Source of the DNA: Callorhinus ursinus
Lineage: Eukaryota > Chordata > Mammalia > Carnivora > Otariidae
NCBI RefSeq assembly: GCF_003265705.1
Contig: NW_020312827.1
Coordinates: 23,292,896 to 23,356,895 of the forward strand
DNA: 64,000 nt
Direction: 5' to 3'
Part shown: one piece after another, positions 54,459 through 64,000 of the stretch
How positions within the stretch are numbered: position 1 is the stretch's first letter
Layout: each line of letters starts with the position of its first letter
Program-made: the position numbers and the translations under genes
Notes under the pieces: model-generated
Database searches by the model: none
Told to the model about the DNA's origin: nothing
Seen by the model: only the letters and a program-made list of their open reading frames with translations

Positions 54459-54661
54459 TGGGGATTGCCTGGGTAGCTCAGTTGGTTGAGCATCCAACTC
54501 TTGGCTTCGGCTCAGGTTGTGATCTCAGGATCCTGGGATGAGACCCACGTTTGGCTCTGCGCTTGCTGAGCGGGGAGTCTGCTTGTCTCCCTCTGCCCCT
54601 CCCCCAATGCTTATGCGTGCTCCCTCTTTCTCTCAAATAAATAAATCTTAAAAAAAAAAAA
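54459..54661 (+). mobile_element. carnivore SINE, sense, older
   Basis: GGGGATTGCCTGGGTAGCTCA, TCGGCTCAGGTTGTGATCTC, CTTGCTGAGCGGGGAGTCTG and CTCTCAAATAAATAAATCTT then an A run. Target-site copies are poorly preserved (AAAACAAAG and AAAACGAAGG). Confidence 0.9.
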
Positions 54662-55239
54662 CGAAGGAATGACACTGGCTTAAAGATAGATTCCTACTTG
54701 AGAAAAAATGAATTTTCCTTTTTAGTTAAAAAAAATTATAAATAAAATTACTAAACTATTCTTAATGGAAGAAAGGAAGTGGAAAAATCATTAAGTAACA
54801 GTCTGAAAATTAGTCCCAAGTGAATTTCCTTACAGGCCTGTACTCTTATAAACTGGCAACACGGGACAGTAAAAAGAAAAAAACAAATGGGTGTAAAAGC
54901 CTTCTGAAGTCATCTTGGCGTCACCACCTTACTCTAACCCAGAGACAAAGCAGTTGACAGGGCAAGTCCATAAGTGATACAAAGAAGTCTAAAATCTTGA
55001 AAGTCAGAGAAGTTTACCGACAGTGTCAAAATCTGGGTTGCATCTATTCTCAGGGCAGTCACGTATTTAAGAGACATCCTTGTTTCGAGTGCTCCCACCC
55101 TGGTATTTCCAGGAAATTCTGACACTGCATTATCAATAATGATCTCAGCAGCCTGTGGATGATCTATAACAAATACTGTCATGCAGTGATGGTGACAACA
55201 AGTTGGTTGCATCATAGAGACAACTTGGTGGGAGGGAAA
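54662..55239. other. unassigned non-coding sequence
   Basis: A 105-aa minus-strand frame (54934-55251) has no recognisable domain. Confidence 0.4.
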
Positions 55240-55420
55240 AGGAAATAGCATTGGGAGTTAGAAGGTCTGGGTCCAATGCCAACAACATGACAAATTATCA
55301 GTGTGGCAATGAGCAGGACACTTCTACCCCCTCAGGATATGTTTTGTCATCCACAAAATCACAGTGGGGTGAACTAAAGGAATTCTATGTTCCCTCTGAA
55401 CTCTGAAATTATAGGCCCTA
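55240..55420 (+). mobile_element. MIR SINE relic
   Basis: TTGGGAGTTAGAAGGTCTGG, CTCAGGATATGTTTTGTCAT and CCACAAAATCACAGTGGGGT are MIR in order. Confidence 0.65.
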
Positions 55421-55769
55421 AAATTTGGGAAAACAGATCAGCATTTTTTAATAAAGTAGCTAAATGAGTTTGTTTTCTTCATGGCTCATGTAGTTTCATC
55501 AAGTAACATAACGAAATCCCTTAGCTCTTTGTGCACACAAAAAGAGCAAACACATCCACCAAACACCTAAAGAACACACTGGCTTTATCGGGATTACTTT
55601 TTTTATTATTAGTATGGGAGGCCCTCAAGGAAGAGGCCAACAGTTCCCTCTTGCAATGGAGTTGCCCAAAGATCTCCTACTAAATGTAAAATGGAATCAC
55701 AGGGAGCAAGCTGTCCATGTTACTGAACTCTTCTAAGAGTTACTAACTAGCTCAGTGATTTCTAGTGCC

Positions 55770-55895
55770 CACTCAACAAGGATTCACCGAGTCCTTTCAA
55801 CCATGAGGCAGGCAGTGTTACAGGCACTAGATATATATCATGGTGGCCGACACACACACTGCCCTTGATTCTGTGGAGTGTATGTTCTGATGGAC
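55770..55895 (-). mobile_element. L2 LINE 3' end, antisense
   Basis: CTCAACAAGGATTCACCGAG, GGCAGGCAGTGTTACAGGCA and TGCCCTTGATTCTGTGGAGT are reversed L2 3' UTR. Confidence 0.65.
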
Positions 55896-55909
55896 TATAA
55901 TTCCTTCAT

Positions 55910-56050
55910 GTTGCATAGTGCCATTTTAATTTGGAGAGTGCTTCACCTGAATGATATCAATTATTATCCAGAACAAACCTACCAAGTAAGCATTGTATAG
56001 GCAAAGATGTGGGAGGTCAGAAAGATTAATCTGTTTGAAGTTCCCAGATC
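55910..56050 (-). mobile_element. MIR/MIR3-like fragment, antisense
   Basis: GGAGAGTGCTTCACCTGAAT, TATCCAGAACAAACCTACCA and AGTAAGCATTGTATAGGCAA resemble antisense MIR3. Tentative. Confidence 0.45.
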
Positions 56051-56089
56051 AATGGTGATACTGACAAGATGTATTTATTATGATGCTGG

Positions 56090-56310
56090 TAACTAATGTT
56101 TGTTGCTGTTTGTGATAACTACTGTTTTTTTTAATGTCAGACCCAAGCTCTAACATAAGCCTTTTATATACATTGTCTCAGTGGTTCCCAGCCACGCTGT
56201 TAAGTAGGTAGTATTATTGTTCCCATTTTACTTATTAGGATAATAAGGCTTAACAAGGCTGTATAACTTGTAAATGTCAAGCACTAACATCGGGCTCTGA
56301 TCTATCATGT
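56090..56310 (-). mobile_element. MIR SINE relic, antisense
   Basis: TTTATATACATTGTCTCAGT, GGTAGTATTATTGTTCCCAT, AATAAGGCTTAACAAGGCTG and ACATCGGGCTCTGATC are reverse MIR. Confidence 0.75.
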
Positions 56311-57916
56311 TGTCTTCCGGAGCATCCGGAACTAGTCTTCTGACACATATCTCAGTGCTCTTTTTATACCAATTGCTGGCTCTGCATTAGAATGATTCAC
56401 ACCTGGATATCTGGTGTTCCAGGCTTAACTGCCACCTGGATCAATTAGTTTAGAACTGGGAATGTCACCCATCCCATAACAATTTTGGCCAAGACATTTG
56501 TAAGTGCTCATTAGTGGTTACTTGGGGAGGGTATGGCTGGCTCAGCAAACTAAGTCTCCACAACCAGATTAATAGCCCCAGGCAAATGGCCTATGACAGA
56601 TAGATCAATGGCAGCCACTTCATACTGAACAGACAGCACATAAATAGGACAAAGTCCTCTGCCTTGCAATGAGAGAGCCCACAAAATCCTTAGTTGAGCC
56701 AATGATTTCCAAACACAGTACAAGCAATTCTTTCTGGGAAGAATGTCTTCCACCTATGTGTTCAATGTCTGGGGAAAAAAAAAAAAAGGCATTGATAGTC
56801 AAACTCTTAGAGCGATCGGATGAATGGTCTTAGCAAGAGAGTGGACAAATAACCACAACGACTGTTAACAAGCTCCAAATTTCAAAGCAAATAAAACTTA
56901 AAGTTCCCAGTAATTTTCTCATCTTATGCTGAGTTCAGCCCTTCCTGGAGTGAAGCAGGCCATTTATCAGGAGCAATGTTTACACACAGTAGATGGAGAT
57001 CCGTTTGAGTACTTAGGTAATACAAACTGGAAGCGTTTTAACAAGACTAGTGTCTTTAAAACTGCAGTTGTTTTAACATCTGTGTTATGCATTTTACCAG
57101 GAAGCAGTAATTTCCCTATTGAAACTAATCCATCCAAAAAACTATTCCCAATCAAAACAGAAAATGTAGTTACGAAGATTCTTGAGTAAAGCCAATCCAA
57201 AAGCCTCTTTCAAATTCTAGAGACATTACAACTTGTAATATTAGACTTGGAAAAGACTTGAGAATTATCTTGTCCCAAGTTTTTCAACTGAACACTAGTT
57301 TTAATTCTAGCTATCCTCATCCAAAATGTAAATTATAAAAAAAAAAAAAAAAAGGATTTCACATCAAATAAATTCGGGTAACTTTGAAAACTACATTTTC
57401 TTTCTCATCGATGCATAACTTGCATTGTCATAACAAAGGCTCTGAGAAGTCCCATGGTCAAAAAAATCTGTTTAATTTTGTCTTCAACCTATGTTTTGAG
57501 AACCTATTTTTCTCAGTGCTTTTTATTCTTGGAATATTATTAGCATTTCTCAAAATTCTTTTAGAAGTTGGCAATCTGGCTGAACACGCTGTATAATATC
57601 AGATTCTGAAAGATGACAAAACCTCCCCAAATTCACACATGCTGATATTTTCCCTTGGGGTTATTTTGAAACCAGGTGATGCACTAGTTTTAAAGAAATA
57701 TAACACTTAAAACATGTCTGGTTCCTCTAGATTTAAACGATAAGCAAATGATTAGTGTGTGATTGACCTCCACAGTCCTCCCATCAACTGAATAACACAC
57801 AAGTCACTAGAGACAGGAGAGTACACTACAAAAACTCACATTATGATGATCATGTTCAGAGATCTCACCAATAACTGGAAAATGTGTTTTTTCAATGCAT
57901 ATTTTAAACCATTTAG
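56311..57916. other. unassigned non-coding sequence
   Basis: A runs at 56774-56787 and 57336-57353. The 87-aa frame at 56926-57189 has no domain and no flanking splice pattern that I can see. Confidence 0.4.
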
Positions 57917-57953
57917 CAGGGTTTTTTTTTAGATTTTATTTATTTATTTATTT

Positions 57954-57993
<40 letters not shown>

Positions 57994-58130
57994 ACAAGTA
58001 GGGGGAGGAGCAGGGGGAGGGACAAGGAGACTCTGCCCTGAGCACGGAGCCCGACATGGGTCTCGATCTCACAAACCTTAGCCAAAACCAAGAGTCAGAC
58101 GCTTAACCGACTGTGCCACCCAGGTGCCTC
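57917..58130 (-). mobile_element. carnivore SINE, antisense
   Basis: Expanded TTTATTTATTTATTTATTTG, a long (GA)n run of about 17 units at 57958-57990, GCACGGAGCCCGACATGGGT and TGTGCCACCCAGGTGCCTC. The target-site copies are ACCATTTAG (57908-57916 and 58131-58139). Confidence 0.93.
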
Positions 58131-58369
58131 ACCATTTAGTAATTCTTAACAGCAACAAGGCACAACCGATCATAGTAACACATTAAATTTAGTGTAAATA
58201 TTTCAAGAAAATGGGTTGAGAGATTTTCCTACCTGTCTGTTGTTTAATACCCATGTTATTTTGTTTTGAGAGAATTACAATACAAACACATCTACACCCA
58301 ATAACATTTGAGGTTTGAGATCTAGTTTCAGATAGTATCAAGCCAAAGAACTGATTCTCATTTCAATAA

Positions 58370-60045
58370 TGGATCCGCAGGCATTTGCAAGACACATTCA
58401 TTAGCTTATCTTTAAGTAAATATTTTGATTGTCAGACAGCTCGTTGCAAACAAGGTTCTTTTCCAAACACTCCTGATGCGTCCAAGCCCACTCGCACACT
58501 TATTTAATAATCTGCGTCTGTGCTAAAATATGAAATCATCCTAAGAAAGTCGAAGCACAGAAAAAGCATGTTTGTTCTGCAGGCTCTTCATTTAAAAGGG
58601 CTCCAGAACATGCAGACCCCGCTCTCTTTCATTACTGCACTACATTACCATAAAGCTTAGGAAGTGAGCTATTACACACCATCATCCCTCCTAACCGCTA
58701 TCACAGAAAATCACACACTCAAAAAACAGCATTAATTGTCAGAATTAGCAACCATTTAAAAGGCAGCTGTTCTTTCACTCTTAAATAGGCTCCAAATTTC
58801 AGATCCTCTCCTTGTATTGGGCTCCCTGATCTATTGCTCTTACATGCACGCACACACAATAGATCCTTAGCCAAGCACATTTAAAAAAATTTTTTTTTCT
58901 AAATTAAAAGAATACAAGAAAATATTATTTGTTAAGCAACATCTTCCACCCTAGTACTTGCCATCATTGTTACCATCGGCTGACAAGCTTTCAACCTGCA
59001 GGGAAGTACTTGTGACAGCTCTAGGTGAAAGGGCTCCGATTTTTGCGGCGTAGGGAGAAAAAGAGCAATATCTCTTTAAGAGTCAACAGTAAATTAACTT
59101 GCCCAAAAGAGTGAAATAATTAGCAGTTAGTAGCTTATTAAAAGGATGGCAAAGGCCAAGCTGCCATCTGGGATCTCCAGTTTCTTGTGATTGTTATTAT
59201 GTCAAGACGTGCAAGCTGCATTAGCTTTCATGTCACCGCCCGTGCCCTTACTTCACATGTAAATTTTAATGAAAGATGCGGCACTTCTAAAAATCAGACG
59301 TCCATCAAAAAGTATTATTAGTCTGGCTTTTTACAAAGCATATGGTCTTTTCTACCTCTGCTGTTCTACTAGCCACTAATGCCTTAGGAAAAAAAAAAAA
59401 AAGAAAAGCAAAACCCAATGATACCAATTAAATGTTCTCTTTGTGCAGAAGGAAATCCAAGTGCCATCAAAGACAGAGCAAAACTACACCTCTTGGAAGG
59501 ACAACGTTTGTGACTGTTGACACACAGTAAAAACCACAATGCCTCCCTTTCGCACAAGGCTGGCCATTCTTAATGAAAATGAAAGCACTCTGGAGCCTGC
59601 CTGCTGATTACTACACGGATATGCACAGCTTTGGAGTGCAGAATACGTATATTAAAAATAAGTGACAAAGTAGCAAGACAGAACCTTATGGGGGGGATGG
59701 GTATTCTATCTTGATGCCGATGGCACTGACATGGGCGTATACAGGTTAAATACTTCAGCTGTACACTTAAGAGTGTGGATTTTACATACTCTGTGCTGTG
59801 TGTGCTCTCTCCCAATAAGCGAGCGAAGGAATAAATGAAAAATTCCTGCTTGCTCACATGCAAAGAATATTCTCTTCTCTGCATCCGAGAATTTAAAGGG
59901 TGGGTGACTTGAACTGAAGTATTACCTGACAGTTTCCCTTTAAGATAAATTCGTAAAATTAATTTTAAAACTCCAGATATATTAATATGTTGAGCATTGA
60001 GTTTATTTAAAACTTTGGGAGGAGAGGTAGCTGTTACATCCAAAA
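58370..60045. promoter_or_regulatory. candidate conserved non-coding block E
   Basis: About 1.7 kb without a named repeat, AT-rich and motif-dense: CATTAATTGTC (58730-58740), ATAATTAG (59117-59124), TTTAATGAAAG near 59266, AACAGCATTAATTG and CTTTAAGAGTCAAC. The local context, a long repeat desert in a repeat-rich window, is typical of ultraconserved-type enhancers. The 157-aa minus-strand frame (59570-60043) lies in it. Conservation needs an alignment. Confidence 0.5.
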
Positions 60046-60054
60046 GCCATTTTC

Positions 60055-60174
60055 GTTTTTTTCTTTTATGTTTTTTTCATTTGTTTTATTATGTTATGTT
60101 AGTCACCATACAGTACATCATTACTTTCGAACTAGTGTTCCATGATTCATTGTTTGCATATAACACCCAGTGCT
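60055..60174 (-). mobile_element. young L1 3' UTR fragment, antisense
   Basis: TATGTTAGTCACCATACAGT, CAGTACATCATTACTTTCGA, GTGTTCCATGATTCATTGTT and AACACCCAGTGCT are the reverse of the L1 end seen at 32460-32570. It is only 120 bp, T-rich at its start, with 8-bp copies CCATTTTC on both sides (60047-60054 and 60175-60182). Confidence 0.85.
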
Positions 60175-60182
60175 CCATTTTC

Positions 60183-60310
60183 AAACTGCTATGGACTGTC
60201 ACCAAGTGTCGGAGGATGGGCCTTTATCTGCGCGGCCAGCCCTATGCACTCAACACCTGGCACCTGGCCCAGCACATAGTTGACTCTCTGTCAGTATTTG
60301 CTGAATGGTG
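60183..60310 (+). mobile_element. possible L2 3' end
   Basis: CACCTGGCACCTGGCCCAGC followed by ACATAGTTGACTCTCTGTCA and TTTGCTGAATGGTGAATAAA resembles the L2 3' UTR. Tentative. Confidence 0.45.
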
Positions 60311-61319
60311 AATAAACATCACTTCTCTAATGTTACAGCAGACAATATGCTAAATTCAGATGCACAGAAACCCTGGACTGTATTCTCTTCGGTATACCAC
60401 ACGTGGAAGCCACATGTGAGAAAACACTCAACCATTATAAACCCGTTAATATGTGTCTGGAGAAACTGTACCTATACCCAGGTACACCACACTGCCCTGC
60501 ACACCTGAAAAATAGACCATGATGTATACAAACTCAAGCACACAAGGCAACACATTTGCTTGTTCTCTTATCAAATATTTTTTCCATCACGCTACCCTTC
60601 TGAATTCTCTCTTTATAAATGAGATGTGTCATAAGCATATTACAATTTAATTCGAAGGATCCTTTACCTGTAGGTGTTATCAAAGTTAAGTTTCTATGTG
60701 TCCACCTAGAGATCATAGTTGAAAATTATACATCCTCTAAAATTAACCAACTTGGTTTGATGAAAGTCTATACAAGAGGAGCACTATTCACTTTCAAGGA
60801 GAAAGTGTTTTATGATATATATACACAGATATAAAATCTGTGTGTGATCGATTAATCCAAATTGATAATTGAGGAGGAAATAAGCATGTTGCTTAGAAAT
60901 CTAAGAAATATTTTCCTTTATGTGGTCGATTGGAATTTAATTGAAACAACCCATTGATCCATCATACATTTTACTAATAAATCTGCTTACATTAACATTT
61001 AAAAAAAAAACTCCAAGAAACAACTGTTCTAAAAAAAGTCCTCACTGTCCAATGAAAATTTCTAAACAAGGAAATTTAAAAAAACACTTCATATTTTTAA
61101 AGCACCATTTCAAAGACATCAATGTCAAAAACAGAGTTGCTAAAATCAGGCAATTTTACTTCTATGTTGAAAATAAATTTATTTTCCCCCCCACAGACTT
61201 TCAAAACATTAGAAGGAAAAAAAAAAAAACCCATGGAAAACAGGCTTCTTTAAAAAACAAAGTGATTTTATTCATTGTCAAGAGGACAAATCCGTGGTGG
61301 ATGAGAAACAGATGAGGCA
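60311..61319. other. unassigned AT-rich sequence
   Basis: The 124-aa frame at 60941-61315 is Lys/Asn-rich from A-rich DNA and has no domain. Confidence 0.4.
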
Positions 61320-61800
61320 AGAGATGGAAATGTAATATTACCCCGATTTTATTATAATTAGATATTTATAGAGCACAGATGAGTTTATTTTCATAATTAG
61401 TAGCTGGCATTGCATTTACTAATTTGCATAAACAGTTGGCTATCAAAACAGTAACTTCTTTGCAGGGCTCTCTGGTCCTAGCAGGGACAAGAGAGGGCTC
61501 AACTCTTCAAATCAGCTTTCTTAATGTTATTACCAGCAAAATACAATCTACATGAAACCACGTTTGAGTTCATGTAGCTTGATTAGCTCTTTCCAGTTTG
61601 GCCAATATTGATTAGTTCAGCACTGGAAGGCAAATGATCAAATCTACATGGGGAAAAATACGTGCAAATAAATTGGAAGAGGACTTTAGTTTCCAACAGA
61701 TTAAAGTAGATCTTGGGGTCAACACTATCTAGTCCAGTAATAATACATTAATAAATGTAAAGCAAAAGGATAAAAAGTAAATGTGCCCCCCGCTGCCCTT
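61320..61800. promoter_or_regulatory. candidate conserved non-coding element F
   Basis: ATAATTAG occurs twice exactly 40 bp apart (61353-61360 and 61393-61400). TTGATTAG occurs twice 29 bp apart (61579-61586 and 61608-61615). The octamer ATTTGCAT lies at 61422-61429. No repeat is visible. Such spaced homeodomain and POU sites suggest an enhancer; conservation is inferred. Confidence 0.45.
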
Positions 61801-62141
61801 GTAATTTAAAAATCATGCCACTTCTTGGTCATTGTTGCAGTCTGTTACCTCTCTTCTTGGTCATTCTCAGCATTTGCCATACCCTCCGCAAGCATGCCTA
61901 CCCTACTTTACAAAACCAACTTCACCCAACACATGGATCGGGCTTCCTGGCAGTAGTGCCAAGGGCAGGAAAGATTCCTGTGCCCTGACCACTGCTCCAG
62001 GCAAAGAGAAATTGAATCAAGCATGCTGCCAATGACTACTTCCCACTATTGACATTCAGCAAGAAATCTTGGAGGAATACCTTACTCCTTCTTCCTCAAG
62101 CCAAAGGTCAAAAGCTTGTAGCTTGTGGCCTATGGTGTGTT
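61801..62141. other. unassigned non-coding sequence
   Basis: No gene or named repeat. Confidence 0.35.
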
Positions 62142-62181
62142 CATACATACATACATACATACCTACATACATACATACATA
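62142..62181. repeat. (CATA)n microsatellite
   Basis: Ten CATA-type units with one CCTA variant. On the minus strand it encodes a Met-Tyr-Val-Cys run that extends the 163-aa frame 62056-62547; that frame is an artefact in part. Confidence 0.95.
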
Positions 62182-63029
62182 AAACGAAAGATGCCATGAA
62201 CTGACATTTTTAGAAAATCCACTTCTGGCTCTTCTTGAGGATCTGGTGACACTGGGCATGCATTCTTCGTGGCAGCAATCAGCTGGAACAGAGTAGAGGC
62301 TGCTGCCCTTGACAGGATGTGTGTGCCCCAGTTTGCCATGGTCCCCACCACTCTCTATTGGTGATCTTACACGAGGATTTTTCTTACCTGAGTTGTGCTC
62401 CTTGATGATACCTATCAGGCCCCTGTTGACATTTGAGTCTGCAACACCTACCCCAAGTTCAGTTTCAAGGAAAAGTATTTGGTGACCTAACCCAGAATGG
62501 GCAATCCCTAAGTCAATAACAAAAGGAGGATAGAAGCTAAAACACACTCAACATTTAAACAAAGACTGTCAAAATCAGGTCAAAAAAGCTGACCAAGGCA
62601 GGTTGCTGAGTACCTCCTCTGGTCAGCCACTTCCAGGTAGTCACATTTGCTTTTGGCTTGGTGTAGCCCAAAGGCCTCCTGAGTGTGGTGATTATCATTA
62701 TAGCCTATACATATGCACATACTTCCTGCTCAGGCTTGTAGATTTCACTTTATGTTTCTTTCCACTGTGGGTTCACTGGCTTTGCTGCTCAGCTTTAAAG
62801 AATGACAAGATCTGGGGCCTTCTTTTCTCTGACAATCTCCTAAGAATAAATCCAAAGACCTTTCCCGCTTTTATTCTGATATAATCTGTGACCATTTCCC
62901 TCTGTCACTTGTACACACAGGGCAAGAGAAGGCCTGAGTGAGGAGAAAACTAAAACCAGAACATTTGGTCTCACTCCATGACCCACTGGGGCTTCTTTGC
63001 TCAGTTAGTTGGGGGATAATGAGGCTAGA
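62182..63029. other. unassigned non-coding sequence
   Basis: The minus-strand frame at 62056-62547 extends through here (62182-62547) with no domain that I recognise. It is possibly an old retrocopy, but no tail or intron-loss signal is visible. Confidence 0.35.
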
Positions 63030-63520
63030 TAAGGGGCACAGGTAGGTGTACAACTCTGGACCAAATACTGAGCTCAGTGCGGTGTGGGCGACAGAAATGG
63101 CCAAGACGCAGCCTCGTCCTTTTGGGAGAAGCTGCCTGAAACACATGAGTAAATCGGATTCGAGGCGGTTTGGCACAGGTACTCTATAACAGAAGCACAA
63201 AGTCTGGCACACCTAGGAGGCTTGGCTTTCAAGGATGACAAGGAGAGGAAGGGTGTTCCAAGGACATTCAAGAAAGAGGACAGAGCTCAGGCCAAAGACT
63301 GAAGGCAGGAAACCATAATGTGGATTTCAAGCAGAGTGAGTTGTTGATTTCAGGAGACGGGGCTGGCAGGAGTGATAGTGTGGAGTGGAAAATATTGTAG
63401 AAAATAAAGCTGGGGAAGCACATGGACAATTATACAATGAGAATCCTTCAAAAGCTTTCGAACGGATGAGCTACATGATACGATTTAATTTTAATTTTGC
63501 TTTATTTTCACTTTTAGGAT
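63030..63520 (-). mobile_element. L2 LINE relic, antisense
   Basis: ATACTGAGCTCAGTGCGGTG, GGAAGGGTGTTCCAAGGACA, AGGACAGAGCTCAGGCCAAA, CTGAAGGCAGGAAACCATAA and ATGAGCTACATGATACGATT follow reversed L2 ('GCATTCCAGGCAGAGGGAACAGC ... GTGACATGATC'). Confidence 0.65.
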
Positions 63521-63779
63521 GATGACTGACAGCAGGCTAAGAAGGATTAGAGATTTTGAGTCCCTTCCACATGCACCCTACAAGGCTAGACACATCTGGA
63601 CATTAACAAATGAATATGCTTGTCTTCCACATACTTGCCCATCCTATACAGTGGAGTGGCCCAATTCCCAAATAACTCTAATATAAAATATTAGAGAGAT
63701 ACACGAAGTGCGAGCTCATCTCTGAATGCAGCACTCAAGGATAGCATCAACTAGGAAATCAAATCTATGTGTGATTTCA

Positions 63780-64000
63780 ATGGGCAGAACAGAGGGGAAG
63801 AGGAGTGGTCACAGGGGAGAGAAAAAGTAAAGCTAAGAGACAAGGAAAGGCCCAGGAAGGTTATCCAGTATCCTATTTGGAAGCAATTTTGCATCTAAGA
63901 TTAATAGGAGAGAAGGCTGAAGGTACATAAGGCCATATTAGGGATGACTTTGAAAGTGAGATAGCTAATCTTGCACTCCATATGGTGGACAGCAGAGCTT
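63780..64000 (-). mobile_element. possible L2-like relic, antisense
   Basis: Purine-rich sequence with GGAAAGGCCCAGGAAGGTTA and GAAGGTACATAAGGCCATAT resembles reversed L2. It runs off the window edge. Tentative. Confidence 0.35.

Noticed and set aside
59570..60043. 157-aa minus-strand open frame
   Set aside because: The peptide shows no domain or signal I know, lies in AT-rich DNA that looks like regulatory sequence, and is within the chance length range for a window this size.
1..64000. CRISPR arrays, operons, prokaryotic genes or an intact endogenous virus
   Set aside because: The repeat content is entirely mammalian. There are no regularly spaced direct repeats, no gene clusters, and the LTR relics are solo fragments without internal coding sequence.
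1..64000. A previously undescribed gene system
   Set aside because: Both strands were read for domains, repeats and structure. Only mobile-element relics, simple repeats and enhancer-like blocks are supported.

Overview
This window is non-coding nuclear DNA from a carnivore. The main evidence is a set of about 14 tRNA-derived carnivore SINEs (CAN-SINE/SINEC), most opening with the GCGCCTGGGTGGCTCAG-type head and ending in a TC-rich tract plus an AAATAAATAAA tail. A 3' end of a young carnivore-type L1 (31962-32605) agrees. The young SINE copies match the form common in arctoid caniforms (bears, seals, mustelids). They do not look like the dominant dog or cat subfamilies as I remember them. The species cannot be fixed from this sequence alone.

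I find no protein-coding gene, no credible exon, no tRNA, snRNA or rRNA gene and no CpG island. The longest open frames (173 aa at 42757-43278, 163 aa at 62056-62547, 157 aa at 59570-60043, 144 aa at 11178-11612) match no family I recognise and are in the length range expected by chance in 64 kb. Several of them run through repeats. The window reads as intergenic or deep intronic sequence.

Layout: 1-12 kb has young SINEs, MIR copies, MaLR-like LTR fragments and hAT-Charlie relics. 12-18 kb has an L2 relic with a strong G-run, a 27-bp T tract that may be the tail of a minus-strand retrocopy, an old L1M 3' end and L2 fragments. 18-27 kb is dense in hAT-Charlie relics and MIRs and ends in an LTR-like element carrying a 189-bp internal tandem duplication. 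27-37 kb holds an MLT1-like LTR, MIRs, the young L1 end and a 1-kb L2 relic that contains an odd 36-bp MIR-like insert. 38-39.3 kb is a repeat-free block with homeodomain-type motifs. 40-57 kb mixes L2, MIR and LTR relics with a nested pair of SINEs at 47.06-47.50 kb. 58.1-60.05 kb and 61.3-61.8 kb are largely repeat-free, AT-rich blocks that look like conserved non-coding elements. 63-64 kb is mostly L2 relic.

If the window has a function, it is most likely regulatory: five or more repeat-poor blocks (near 18.0, 20.2, 22.0, 38.9, 58.4-60.0 and 61.4 kb) have the look of developmental enhancers, but this rests on composition and motifs, not on an alignment. I found no new gene system. The observations best worth checking are the templated-insertion candidate at 34981-35016, the two tandem duplications, the retrocopy candidate at 13876-14185 and the enhancer-like blocks. 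Repeat family names come from memory of consensus sequences, and the ends of old relics are accurate only to about 10-30 bp.
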